DNA of 64,000 nucleotides. It comes from Escallonia rubra (taxonomy: Eukaryota; Streptophyta; Magnoliopsida; Escalloniales; Escalloniaceae). Position 1 is the stretch's first letter. Every line of letters starts with the position of its first letter. Positions 14,029 to 24,684 of this stretch are shown in pieces. The position numbers were made by a program, and so were the translations under genes. The notes under the pieces are model-generated. The model was not told the DNA's origin. It saw only the letters and a list, made by a program, of their open reading frames with translations, and did not search any database. The stretch covers positions 162,501 through 226,500 of the forward strand of contig JAVXUO010002452.1 of assembly GCA_033065855.1 (NCBI GenBank). The letters are read 5' to 3'.

Positions 14029-14085
14029 TGTACAAGATTTCAGATGCGATTTTGGTGTGTACAAGATTTCAGATGCAGTTTTGGT
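14029..14085. repeat. Short tandem duplication of about 28 bp
   Basis: GTACAAGATTTCAGATGC is repeated twice in a row with nearly the same following sequence. It belongs to the cluster of small duplications in this region. Confidence 0.8.
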
Positions 14086-14362
14086 GGCCGGCGGAAGGTT
14101 GATCGTGAATTCATCATTGGAGGCGTGTTCTCGGTAGCATATGAGCCAGGTTCTTGACGCGTTGTTATTCGGCTGAAGTTCATCTGCAAGTTGTTGTGAG
14201 GAGGGTAAACTTCGTCAAGTTCTTGCGCTGCCAAAAAAAAATATGTATGGATGGGGTACGGTTGTGGCAGGGAAGGTGCAGTTATCTCTGTTTTCCTACT
14301 ATTGTGAGTTGTGACGATTCGAGGAGTTGTGATGAGCAAACGTGTGTTTGCATCGGTTCTGA

Positions 14363-14494
14363 AAAAAGGCCTAGAAAATTAGTAATATGGAGGATCTTTG
14401 AGGGTATTTTGGTCATGTAAATGTGTAGAAAAAGGCCTAGAAAATTAGTAATATGGAGGATCTTTGAGGGTATTTTGGTCATGTAAATGTGTAG
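14363..14494. repeat. Perfect tandem duplication, two 66-bp copies
   Basis: Copies at 14,363-14,428 and 14,429-14,494 are identical as read. Each starts AAAAAGGCCTAGAAAATTAG and ends ATGTAAATGTGTAG. Confidence 0.95.
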
Positions 14495-15861
14495 AAACAT
14501 CGTTAAACACATGACACTTTTAAGTTAGAGAGATAGTTCGCTTTAAGTTATGGACGATGTTTGTATAAAAAAGTATTAAAGCAGCTTGAATGCAACAAAA
14601 TGACCAAAAATTTAGTGTTTGAATAAAATATTTTAATTGTCTCTGCAATATCACTAGGGTAATACGTGGTTATAAAAAATGATTAATTCATAATCCTTAT
14701 TTTCCTGGATTACAATTTAATCACTTTTTTTTAACTTCTGAAACATGATTTAATCAGTTTTGTATATCTTGTCGAACCCGTGTCAACTCGATTCCATGCA
14801 CATTCAATCAAGTTTTCTATCTCAGAATGAACTTCAAACGGGCTCCTAATACCTACAGTAAATTTTATTGAAAATCTTCTTAATTAGTAAAAATTATTAC
14901 AAATTCCATTACACATGTGGTAAGTGGTTAAGCATATTGGTGCCGACCTAACCAATCATAAGGCGACATTTGAGTTTTGCATTAGATTAATATGACACTG
15001 AAGAGAAAGGCTAATACTAACGTACTTTTAACATCAAAGATAGAAGAAGATTCATTCAAGCAAAGCTCGTAGCGGGGCCATATCACCGCTTCATGTATCA
15101 CTGGAAAAGAGTAGCATTATTGCACCGATCCATCTTTCTGTCAAACCATTCAGGCTGTAGCGACTTGTCTTCTTCTTACCTAGGTATCTTCATGGCTCCC
15201 TTATCACATGGCCTGGTACCTTCATGGAAAATATCAGGCTGGCTATGTGAGTATGCGTGGAATCTAACCATGACAGCTACACAAAGTGAAAATAGGAAGT
15301 CCACGACAGCAGTTCATGCGATAAAGAAAAATGAAGGAATGAGGGTCCTAAATATCGAAACTGATGATCGGACTTTTTCTCATTGAACAACATTTTGGAG
15401 GGGGGAGGGGGGGGGGGGGGGGGGGGTGGGGGCTTGGATACATGACCAAAAAGTTGCATATAATGTAATTAAATGATACATTATAATCATTTATGAGGAA
15501 GTTTTTCTTGTTTTTAGATTCAAACTGTTTTCTCATTATGCATGTCTAACAACAATCAAAAACCTTTAGCGCTCATATGGTGAAATCTTCTTTACCAACC
15601 TTACCGTAATTTGCTTCTCCTCCACTTCAACCGTTTGTTGAGCTCCAAGTTTTAGCAATAATCAAATTTCTCAGAACGAGCCAACTGTAACCCTCATTAC
15701 TGCACTGTATTGACATATACCTGCCAATTTGAGTTGAAACTGGGCAAAGAACAATCTTTTTTGGTACCACCACTATAGATATGGAACGTACGAGCCGTAG
15801 TGGTCGATACACTTCGCTGCAACACCTTTATCATTATTTGAAAATCTCATAGTACACTTTA
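14495..15861. other. Diverged repeat copy, G-run, no gene
   Basis: Bases about 14,530-14,850 are a diverged copy of the MITE-like unit at 15,862-16,260 (shared GCAACAAAATGACCAAAAAT and CATAATCC landmarks). A G-rich run lies at about 15,397-15,432. The open frame at 15,093-15,386 shows no recognisable domain. Confidence 0.6.
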
Positions 15862-16260
15862 GAGCTTGTTTGGGATTAATTCTTCTAAGGAAATTTTTTA
15901 TTACATACTTTAAGCAATTTTTAGCATATTTAGCTTTAAGTTTTGGATAGTGTTTGGATACAAATTACTAAAGCAGGTTTCAATGCAGCAAAATGACCAA
16001 AAATTTAGTACTTGGGTAAGCTTTGACATATATCTATCTAATAAGAATAGCATAATATAATACTACTTTATTTGGTTAAACCTGATTATAAAAAAGTCAT
16101 CAATCCATAATCCACATTTTATTCGATTATGTTTAGTCAACTTTTTAAAATTTTGAAATGTCATTTAATTGGTTTTGTAGGCGTACCAAACACGTATCAA
16201 CCTGATTCAATTTGGATGAAATCAAGTTTTGCCATCTCAAAATCAAAACCAAACATGCTC
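15862..16260. mobile_element. MITE-like element, about 400 bp, short inverted ends
   Basis: The ends are GAGCTTGTTTGG (15,862-15,873) and CCAAACATGCTC (16,249-16,260), inverted repeats with one mismatch. The interior is AT-rich and non-coding, and it has a diverged relative at about 14,530-14,850. I see no clear target-site duplication, so the superfamily (hAT-like by look) is uncertain. Confidence 0.55.
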
Positions 16261-16537
16261 TTCATACCCTCAATATAGCTAAAAAAAACTAACACAAATT
16301 TTGTTGGACTAATTTTAGTGACTAAAATATTTCTCAGGATTAATTATAAGGGTAAATTGCACTAAACTCCCAGAGGGTTACACCCGGTTCTCAACTAAGA
16401 TCCTGAGGTTTCAATTTAAACAACCAACACCCCAGTGTTGAGAATTGGTTCTCGTTGGACTCAAAATTATTTTTCCGTTTAAAAAGAGGTGGATGGCCGT
16501 CCACCTTGAGGGGCATTTTGGGTAACCAATATTTAGT

Positions 16538-16616
<79 letters not shown>

Positions 16617-16874
16617 ACTGAAACAAAGACCCACCCATACAAGGTGGTGCCATATGGAGAGATGTTCAAGGGAGGTGAGGCTTTGGAGGAGGCCCCTGGA
16701 GCACCTTTGGGCAATGCCTTCGTTTAAGAAGCGGGCAGTCTTCGACTGTTAGGCTTGAAAGCGTGGGAAGCAGCCCACGCGGCAGTGATCGAAACTTTGG
16801 GCAATCCTCTATGCGGAGACGTTCAAGGGAGGTGAGGCCTTAGAGGAGGCCCCTGGGAATGCATTCCACATTCT
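16261..16874. repeat. CT/CA microsatellite and a 50-bp imperfect direct repeat
   Basis: A (CT)n(CA)n tract occupies about 16,541-16,613. The sequence GTTCAAGGGAGGTGAGGC and what follows occurs at about 16,663-16,703 and again at 16,819-16,855. No gene is recognised, although the right edge runs into the decayed LRR tail of the resistance gene. Confidence 0.75.
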
Positions 16875-17517
16875 TCAAGTCGGAGATATGGATACCACCA
16901 CTGGGAATGCATACCACCACTCTACTCCTCCTCCAGCAATTATGAGGTCAGCAAGAGAGGCTGGGAGTCTCTGTGGGCCCCACCCTCCTTCACTGCGCCC
17001 CTTGATTTCCCCCTCGATCTGTAGCCATTTTAGGTTGGGAGGCCAACAGCGTCTGGGAAGCCACTCGAGATTCGGGCAATCCAATATCTGTAGCTCCAGA
17101 AGAGATGCGAAATTAACGCATCTATTCTGTACTTGAAGTTCATGCAATCAGAGATCGAAAGACATACCAGGCTGGGGGGAAAGCCCCCTCTCTCCGAAAA
17201 CGACTCTAGGCCAGGACACCCATATATATACAAGCTCGTGAGGTGCAAGAAGTTGAACTAGCACCCTGGCAAGGATTTCATATTCGCCCAACCACTGATG
17301 CTTATATATTCAAGCAACGGCAATGGCGTAGCGCTCTTGGATGACCACATTTCTTCTGAATCTGGCTCCATGTTGCTCATTAAAATCAAGTCTCTTCAGT
17401 GTAGCGTGTATCCTCTCGACTAGTGGAAAGGCTGCCAGAGACGGACAACCATAAACTGTCAAGTCTTCAAGCTGAGAGAAGCGTTCTATCTTAATATCCT
17501 CAGTCTTGCTGTCGTTT
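16875..17517 (-). pseudogene. Out-of-frame LRR tail of the adjacent resistance gene
   Basis: Three minus-strand frames downstream of the CNL stop still read as LRR sequence. At 17,310-17,517 there is LEDLTVYGCPSLAAFP, at 17,030-17,248 LTSLYIYGCPGLESFSERGG, and at 16,875-17,147 LLELQILDCPNLEWLP. The order and the repeat spacing are what a CNL C-terminus should have, so this is the original 3' end of the same gene. It is now split over different frames by at least two small indels, or less likely joined by unseen introns. It suggests the intact ancestor had about 150-200 more residues. Confidence 0.7.
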
Positions 17518-20500
17518 TTATTGCTTTGCACCTCTTCTTCTGTGGATGTCGACAATTCTCAACGATCGGAGAGATTTGAGGCTCTTCAACCTGTTTGGAA
17601 GCTTCTCAAGGTTGTAGCATCCCCATATATATAGCTTCTCAAGATATAGGGGCAGCTCTTGCCCTTCCTCTCCCACCAGGGATACTAGTCCTGAACAGCC
17701 ACCAACTGTTAGTTCCCTTAAATTGACAAGATTATGACATGCATGATCTCCTTGCCACAAAGATACCAGTTCGTTGCATTGCTGGATCACCAGAACTTCA
17801 AGGCTTGCTCCGAAAAACTGTGTAATCCCTTCATGCAGTTGAGCGAGCCCTGAGATTTCCTTAATGTCCAGGGTATTTGTGGCACAGGCGATGAAAACCA
17901 TACGTGTCAGAACCACTTCCTGGCATTGACTTATTTCCAGGACTCGAATCGACGGAAGCCTCGGAAGTGAAATGTTGATTAAATTAGGGCAGCCAGCTAT
18001 GATAAACTTGCGAAGGCGAGGAAACACTTGTCGAAAGTTGCCATCGTCCTCGCTCAAATTGGTGGACCATTCCTCCCAACTCACCATGTCAACAAATTCT
18101 AGAGTTTCAAGTGATGGAAAAACATCTCTTACTTGTGGCCAGCCAATGCCACATAACTCGTTACCCACAGTTTTAACCCCTTGGATGCCTGATATCTGCA
18201 ACTTCTTGAGGGACGGTAGATGACCAAGTGATGGTAAAGACGTACAGTCTTTACAATCAATGAGCGATATGTGCGCTAACTGGGAGAACGAGGGATCCCC
18301 AAGCCAACTAGGGAATACCATGCCCCTGTAATGTTGAACTTCGAGTTTTCTCAAGTTTGTAGAAGGTTTTAGCAACTCAATTACTTCCTTTTCAATCATT
18401 TTATTCCTAGAATCATCATCATTACTACCCCATACCATCTTCAGTTCCTTCAGGTCTTGCTTGCATGTTAAGTTGGCCTCCCTTGCATCTTGAGCATCCA
18501 TTACATTGTGCAACCCAATGATGGATAGCGCTCCCCTGAGATTCGATAGACCCTGCAACTCGTTCAATCCCAACCCCTTGCCAAGGACCATCTTTGGCAG
18601 TGTTTGCAGGCTAGCCATCTTACAGAGTCCTAACGGCATCTCCTGTAATTCCCAAGTACCAGCAATGTCAAGATGCCTTAGATTGATTAGATTTCCAGTG
18701 TTTGCAGGCAGCTTAGTTAGCCTCCTGCAATCCCGCAAAAGTAATGTCTGCAAATTGTAGAGCTCACTAACAGATTCAGGTAACTGTTCAATTTGAGTGC
18801 GAGAGACGTTAAGATACCGAAGGTGTTTCAAATTTCCGATGGCGTTTGGCAGCTGTAATATGTTATAACCGCTCAAAGACAGCACCCGTAACAAGTGTAG
18901 TTGCGGCAGCAAGTCATATATTACCTGGTTTTTCAAGTAGAAATCTTGCCAAGTCGGTGTCTTAAAAACTGGTAATGGTAAGAAAGTCCGCAGCTTACGT
19001 ACTCCACTGAAAGCCTCAAATCTTTGGGAGCCATCATATTTATGACGAATGAAAGACGAGTGACGGGCCTTCAGGAGAGAATCCCTCCTGTGCTGGACAT
19101 TGCTCTCGGCCTTATCGTCCAGGCTAAAGCACACACGTCCAGCAACATGTCGAGCTAGATCATTCATAAGGTCGTGCATTAGAAATCGTGATTCAGCACC
19201 CGTTTTTGAAGGTTGAAAGAATGACCTTGATAATAGCTCGTCAAAGCATCGGAAACCAACATCTTCCATCTCCCTGTGAGTTTCGGATGGCCTCAAGAAA
19301 CCTTCCGCCGTCCACAAAAGGACTAGTTCGTGCTTGTCAAATTCATAGTCCTTTGGAAATAATGAGCAGTATGCAAACAAGCGCTTCAAATGAGAAGGGA
19401 GATGGTGATAACTTAACCTTAGAGCTGGAAGAATGTCATTATTTTCCGTAGGTAAATCCCAAATCTTGCTATCCAGTACATCCTTCCACTCATTTTGGTT
19501 CTCCTTAGCGCGAAGGAGGCCACCGAGTGATTTTGCTGCGAGAGGCAAGCCTTTACATTTCTTCGCTATTGCCTCGCCAGTTTCTTTGAAATCTGGATGT
19601 GCATCAAAGTTTTGCCATCCCCGTGCATGATGAGCTAGGATGGAACAAATTTCCTCATCCCCAAGCTGGTCCAGGTGATAATCCGGGACCGAACTCATGA
19701 TCGATGCCACGCTAACATTGCGAGTGGTAACAATAACTGTACTTCCAGGAGCCCCAGCTTGAAACGGACGTGAGAGAACATCCCATTTTCCATATTTCTC
19801 GTTCCAAACATCATCTAGAATTAGGAGAAATTTCTTCTTTGAAATTATCTCTCGCAACTTCACCTGGACCTTTTCTAAGTCCTTGAACTCACAGCTCTCT
19901 GACGAGATCTGTTTGTAAATCCTCTCTGTTATTGCCAATTCGTCAAACTCGTCAGAGACGCAGATCCATGCCCTGAGCTCAAAGCAATCCTGCACCTTCT
20001 CATCATTGTAAATGTGCTGAGCGAGAGTGGTTTTGCCTACACCGCCCATACCAACAATAGGGATCACACGGAACCTGCGATCACTGCCCGATTCGCCCCC
20101 AAGACACATTTGAGCAAGTATTGCTTGTTTATCTTTCCCCCTTCCGTAAAATCCAGAATATTCATCGGCCAAGGAAGTTGAAGGTGGTCTTTCGTCTCTC
20201 GTTCTTCTCGAGCTAGTACCTCCAACAAGCTCGCTTATCAAATTCAGCTCATTTTTCTTTTCCAGAAGGCCTTGTAATCTTTCAGTGATCTTGTCTATCT
20301 TCGAACTTATATTAAAATAAAACTTAACAGCACGAGGAGTGAAATTTGTGGAACAAGAAGCTGGGATGAGCTTTTTTAACATACTGGAGTTGCTAGCTTG
20401 AGTAGGTTGGGCCATCATCAGATTGCGGCGCAGTGCTTCGGTGGCCAACTCGTCCAGGAGGTCATCCAAGTCGTAAGCCAGATCTTGGAGTTGTTGGAGC

Positions 20501-20703
20501 CACATATTCACCGGTTTCTCCGTGATTTGCTTCTCCTCTGCGCTAGAGAGCACCGCTTCGAGTAGCTGGAGTTTTGAAGTCCAGGTGTGAAGCCGAGAGT
20601 AGATCCCCTCGGGGAGAGAGAGGTCGAAAAGGTCGGCGGAGGCCAGCTTTTCGAGCAGCACCGTGAAGAATGCAGAGAGAAAGATCTCTGCGATAACAAC
20701 CAT
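17518..20703 (-). CDS. CC-NB-ARC-LRR (CNL) disease resistance protein
   Basis: This is an intracellular immune receptor of the RPP13-like 1/I2-type CNL group. It is 1,061 residues from the ATG at 20,703, which I chose because it gives the typical MVVIAEIFLSAFFTVLLEKL start. An upstream ATG at 20,790 would add 29 atypical residues. In order it has an Rx-type coiled coil with a DLDDLLDEL variant of EDVID, then NB-ARC with P-loop GMGGVGKTT, kinase-2 LLILDDVWNE, RNBS-B GSTVIVTTRN, GLPLAAKSLG, RNBS-D FAYCSLFPKDYEF and MHD as FLMHDLMNDLA. About 15 LRRs follow. All nucleotide-binding motifs look intact, and the coding region is a single exon. It stops after SLRIVDIHRRRGAKQ, while LRR-coding sequence continues out of frame downstream, so the C-terminus is probably shortened by a frameshift near 17,520-17,560. 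Whether it still works cannot be told. Confidence 0.93.
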   Translation of the reverse strand: MVVIAEIFLSAFFTVLLEKLASADLFDLSLPEGIYSRLHTWTSKLQLLEAVLSSAEEKQITEKPVNMWLQQLQDLAYDLDDLLDELATEALRRNLMMAQPTQASNSSMLKKLIPASCSTNFTPRAVKFYFNISSKIDKITERLQGLLEKKNELNLISELVGGTSSRRTRDERPPSTSLADEYSGFYGRGKDKQAILAQMCLGGESGSDRRFRVIPIVGMGGVGKTTLAQHIYNDEKVQDCFELRAWICVSDEFDELAITERIYKQISSESCEFKDLEKVQVKLREIISKKKFLLILDDVWNEKYGKWDVLSRPFQAGAPGSTVIVTTRNVSVASIMSSVPDYHLDQLGDEEICSILAHHARGWQNFDAHPDFKETGEAIAKKCKGLPLAAKSLGGLLRAKENQNEWKDVLDSKIWDLPTENNDILPALRLSYHHLPSHLKRLFAYCSLFPKDYEFDKHELVLLWTAEGFLRPSETHREMEDVGFRCFDELLSRSFFQPSKTGAESRFLMHDLMNDLARHVAGRVCFSLDDKAESNVQHRRDSLLKARHSSFIRHKYDGSQRFEAFSGVRKLRTFLPLPVFKTPTWQDFYLKNQVIYDLLPQLHLLRVLSLSGYNILQLPNAIGNLKHLRYLNVSRTQIEQLPESVSELYNLQTLLLRDCRRLTKLPANTGNLINLRHLDIAGTWELQEMPLGLCKMASLQTLPKMVLGKGLGLNELQGLSNLRGALSIIGLHNVMDAQDAREANLTCKQDLKELKMVWGSNDDDSRNKMIEKEVIELLKPSTNLRKLEVQHYRGMVFPSWLGDPSFSQLAHISLIDCKDCTSLPSLGHLPSLKKLQISGIQGVKTVGNELCGIGWPQVRDVFPSLETLEFVDMVSWEEWSTNLSEDDGNFRQVFPRLRKFIIAGCPNLINISLPRLPSIRVLEISQCQEVVLTRMVFIACATNTLDIKEISGLAQLHEGITQFFGASLEVLVIQQCNELVSLWQGDHACHNLVNLRELTVGGCSGLVSLVGEEGQELPLYLEKLYIWGCYNLEKLPNRLKSLKSLRSLRIVDIHRRRGAKQ

Positions 20704-21246
20704 TGTTGCAACGAGAAAGCTCAAGGCAGATGAGAGGAGAGGTATGTTTCCTGAGAAGTCTGTTTCCTGAGAAAGCTTAAAGCAATGCAAGAAGATGGAA
20801 ATTGGATTGAGTCAGTCAACGGGAGGAAATTATTGGGATGGGGGCAACGCAAAAGGACAAAAAAGTAGGAACTTTCCTGAGAATGCTTAGTGGGAGGTGC
20901 TAGTAAATCTTTGTGTATACAGCAACGTAAAAGGATACAAATTAGGAATTGGTATTAAATCTTTGTGTTAATAAATGGAAGTTTGCTCTAACTTGAGTTT
21001 AAGAAAAAACTTGTCTCGAAAATGTTGGAAAAAATGGTAGACCAATGCTATCATACTTGTTCGTGAAATCAAGACGGGGATATCATTTAACTTTAAGTGG
21101 TCTAATTTGAAAAAAAAAAAAAAAATTCTAGTTTTCAGTGAAGTCATTGCTTTCAACTTTCATCCAAAATTATATGGCATATCCCGATTCTTATGTTTAA
21201 GACAATAAATTTCACAGTTTTCAAATAGCTCGTAGTTTGCCAGTTT
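20704..21246. other. Upstream region of the CNL gene, no other gene
   Basis: This holds the presumed minus-strand promoter and 5' untranslated region of the resistance gene. I cannot point to a convincing TATA box. An A-run lies at about 21,109-21,125. Confidence 0.5.
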
Positions 21247-21450
21247 AGTTAATTTTGCAAGATTGAATTTCTAAAACCCAGCATCACTCCACCAAAGCCT
21301 ATGGCCCAACTAATGTCGACGGAAGATGTTAAGAGTAGAATAGAATTAGTGTTAGTTAATTTTGCGGGATTGAACCTCAAAAACCCTGTACTCTACCAAA
21401 ACCTATGCCCCAACTAATGCTGATGGAAGATGTTGGAGTAGAATAGAGTA
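21247..21450. repeat. Tandem duplication of about 100 bp
   Basis: Copies at 21,247-21,345 and 21,354-21,450 share AGTTAATTTTGC, the CCCCAACTAATG region and GATGGAAGATGTT. A third, more diverged relative is at about 25,245-25,375, so the unit is dispersed. The right copy overlaps the start of a short LTR. Confidence 0.8.
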
Positions 21451-21645
21451 TTTTTAAGTCTTGCATAATTATGCAGTTAGATAAGTCATGGTTTTTATTA
21501 TTTAGATATTGTTATTAGATTGAGATTAAATTGATGGATTTAGATCTCTTCTTCCCATCTACACCTATAAATATGCGCGTTTTGTACTCAAATCAATCAA
21601 TCAACAAAATTCAACTTTTTGTTTATATATAGTATCTGAGCAAAC
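21431..21645 (+). mobile_element. Short LTR (about 198 bp) with primer-binding site, Copia-type fossil
   Basis: The unit starts TGTTGGAG, has a TATAAATA box at about 21,567-21,574 and is followed at 21,631-21,642 by AGTATCTGAGCA, a close match to the initiator-Met tRNA complement TGGTATCAGAGC. That layout (LTR then PBS) is typical of Copia or TRIM elements. No coding region follows. It is a broken fossil. Confidence 0.6.
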
Positions 21646-23384
21646 CGATCTCTGTTTTGAAAATCGTCCACTTAATTCTATATTCTTATCTATTTTTTTG
21701 GTATCCACTTAATTCTATATTCTTATCGTCTAGTTGTTTCTATATTTTGATGGACGACCTCAAGACGTTTAGCGTGTTTGCCGTTGAATTGTTCTTTTCA
21801 TTTCATGCTTAGGTTGTAAAAAATCCCTCTTTCATATCCAACTCAAACTCAAGCCCAAAAAAAATTTGTATCTTAAGCGCTAATTCTTAGTTGTGATTCT
21901 TCTTTTGGTCACACCACTCTGTCATTTGATATTTATTTCTAATTGTGCTCGGTATTTCTTTTTCTGTTATTAAAATTTTTTTGTGTGATTAGCACTTTAC
22001 AATTTTTTTGATGGTTTTCTAAGCGGTGAGTTCGTGATGGGGCAAGGTTTCAATCCTTACCGTCTATGGGCTGTTCTTGGAATTCTCTCTCTCTTTTCTT
22101 TTCTTTTTTAGAGGGAGAAGATGAGAAATATATATTAAGATAACTAAGAGGATTACAAAACATACCTAAATAGACAAGTAAAAGACTTACGGATAACAAC
22201 CTCATCCAATAGGAATAACAATAAGAAATGCCTAAAACAAAAGCGACAAAAATAAAAACAAAATAAACAACAAACATATATAATTTCTTTTTTTATTAAT
22301 GGATAATCACTAACAGGCTAAAAAAAACAAAAACATAACAATCTAAATATAAGATAAGGCTAACTAAAAAAGCAGGATAATTATAGCCTAAAAAGATAAA
22401 ATAAGATTAAGAAAAAAAAACAACCAATCACAAAACACCATCTCTTTGACTGCCGTGAGCCCATTTCCAGACACGTGTCCCTGTACTACGACATGACCTT
22501 GATCCCTGTGCACAACTCTGACGCCAAAAAATCACTTTTTTTGCTAACTCCTTGCCGCCGATCCCTAAACAAAGATCAAATTAAGCCCTAAAAACACTCC
22601 GGAATCACCCGCAGAAACCTCTCGACCACCGTGGTCAACAGAAAATCTTGACGGAAAACCAGCAAAATGCCAATCCTCACCAGCTGCAGCCCAGGCCATC
22701 TCAGCCAGCTACAATTCGAAGGAAAATAGTTGGCAATCGACAACCACCATAGCCCACATCTTCGAGAGCACCTATCGACACCACCTTTAACCCAACGACA
22801 AGCGCAACCATCAAACCACCCACAAATGCAACCACCAACATTTCTAGATCTAGGGGGAAGGAGGATCAACTAGGGGGACGCAAGAACTAAAGCCCTCGAA
22901 GAAAAAAAAACCTAGATCTAAACTCACTAACCAAACTCCAACCCTTGGCGACACAACATATACAACCGTCGGCCGGGGTCGGATCCCAAAAGTCTAATCG
23001 AGGAGGGTTAAAAAGGTATAAAAGTTTGATGGCTAACATAAAAGAATTGCTCAATTTGACTACTAATCATTTAATGTTGCATTTCATACTGATTTATTTA
23101 ACTAGGTAAGGTTACTCAACAACGAATTACTAATCTTGCATAAAAGAAGCTTAACTTTTACTCTACAGATATATTACTAATGTGATTATTAATTGTATGA
23201 GTACAATAGCCACGTATAAGTTAATATACTATAATAGCCACCATAACATTGACAGCCACATAAAAGGAAAATTGGTTCCAAATAGAGTACAAAGTGGTAT
23301 ATCGAGATTGAATTAGCGGCATGAACATAAGTGACCGTTTTCAAAAATTTATTCCTAATTTTTTGTTTATTTATTAGTAGTGGG
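21646..23384. other. No recognisable gene
   Basis: AT-rich non-coding sequence. A somewhat GC-richer segment (about 22,440-22,990) contains a 93-codon minus-strand frame rich in Trp, Cys and Arg with no domain I recognise. It may be part of an unclassified retroelement. Confidence 0.5.
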
Positions 23385-24026
23385 TTTTATTGATAATTAG
23401 CATTTATTATTAATTATAGGTGTAGGCCTAGTAATAAATAATGAACTAAATTTATTAAGTTAAGTCAAGTCCAGTTCCGTATGAGCTCAGCCCAACTATG
23501 AGATTGTAATCAGTTAGATAATTTAGAATTATCTTGTGATTAATCCATGATACCATGCAAACTTTCTTGACTTAGATGAAAATTGGAAATGATTTTCGAA
23601 ATTTGGTAGGTTCCATCTGCTTTATCAGAGATAATTACCAAATTAAGGGCTAAAAATATCCCAAAATTCATAAAAAAACATCTGGAAATATTAAGTGATG
23701 AACTGGCTGGTTCTCAATGAACTGTCCGATTAGTTGGCTTTTTCTCAATCTGTAATTTGAATCAAATATTTGACTCTATCAGAAATTTTAGACTCAAAGA
23801 GTTATCTTTATCATTTTGATCGGCTCCAGAACTCTATAAAAGGAACCTTTGGGCTACAGTTTAGGAGAGGCTATTTTCTCTAGAAATTTTGGACCATTTC
23901 TCTTTAGAATTGGTGCATCATTTCTAAGATGTAATTCAACATTCCATATGAAATTCTCCATATTGTTGATTTGCCTGCATCGTGGATTCATAGCGAGGTG
24001 GTTTTAAGTCTTTTGAGCAAGAATCA
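23385..24026 (+). repeat. LTR-like fragment, relative of 5.49-5.59 kb in inverse orientation
   Basis: The stretch CTAGTAATAAATAATG with its flanks (about 23,390-23,480) matches the reverse complement of about 5,490-5,590. A TATAAAAG box at about 23,836 and the overall look suggest an LTR, and sequence resuming after the nested hAT (from 24,681) seems to be its continuation. Ends are not defined. Confidence 0.45.
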
Positions 24027-24034
24027 TCTAGAGG

Positions 24035-24680
24035 CAGAGGCGAAACTGTTGCATGACCGGTGGGGGCCACGGCACCCCCCAATTTTTTGGATTTTAAATA
24101 CTCATATTTCACATATTTATGAAAATTCCATTATATCGTAACTAATTAATTATGGTTTCGTTTTGTTATATTTTTTATTCTTTGTGTCATCGACCGTCAT
24201 AATCTTCTTCGTTCTTATTCTTCATTCTTCCAAATCTCAAATTCCAAATCTTTGGATCGCGAAAAAACACGAATTGATCAAGATGAGTTCTTTTGTTTAT
24301 ATTTTAATTCTTAGAGTATTAACAAATTCAATAGTTACGCTAATTATAGTATTAACGTATTTAATTGTTACGATATTTCAATAGCTACACTATTCATTAG
24401 TTTAATTCTTATAATATTAACGCATTCAATAGTTACGAAAAAATACAAACCGATCAATTTACTATGCATTTAACGTATTCAATAGTTACGCTAATTATAC
24501 TATGCTTATTTTCGTAGATGGGAAAGTCAAAGTCACAGACAATTGATTCTTTCTTTCAAACAAAAAATGTTAGCAGTAGTAATATTGATAAACTTAAACC
24601 TTCTTCATTTTTTATGTCAGCCATCAATTCTTTTTATTTCTTTTTGGCACCCCCGATTAGACTTTTTGAATTCGCCCTTA
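24035..24680 (+). mobile_element. Non-autonomous hAT transposon, 646 bp, with 8-bp target duplication
   Basis: The element is flanked by exact 8-bp copies of TCTAGAGG (24,027-24,034 and 24,681-24,688), the hallmark of hAT insertion. The ends CAGAGGCGAA and TTCGCCCTTA are imperfect inverted repeats (8 of 10). A further GGCACCCCC motif sits near both ends. The interior keeps the N-terminus of a transposase-like frame, while most of the transposase region is deleted. It is inserted in an LTR-like sequence. Confidence 0.88.
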
Positions 24681-24684
24681 TCTA
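24518..24684 (+). pseudogene. N-terminal remnant of a hAT (TTF/ZMYM-type) transposase
   Basis: The frame from ATG at 24,518 begins MGKSKSQTIDSFFQTKN, which resembles the start of plant TTF-type/ZMYM1-like hAT transposases (a short basic start then a K/R-rich FF motif). It is joined after about 35 codons to the right terminal sequence of the element and stops at the target-site duplication. The dimerisation and catalytic regions are gone. Confidence 0.5.

Noticed and set aside
15093-15386. 97-codon plus frame
   Set aside because: No conserved motif. It lies among MITE copies and a G-run.
18506-19630. Plus-strand frames inside the resistance gene
   Set aside because: They are antisense shadows of the CNL coding region.
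22588-22869. 93-codon minus frame rich in Trp and Cys
   Set aside because: No recognisable domain and no splice or context support.
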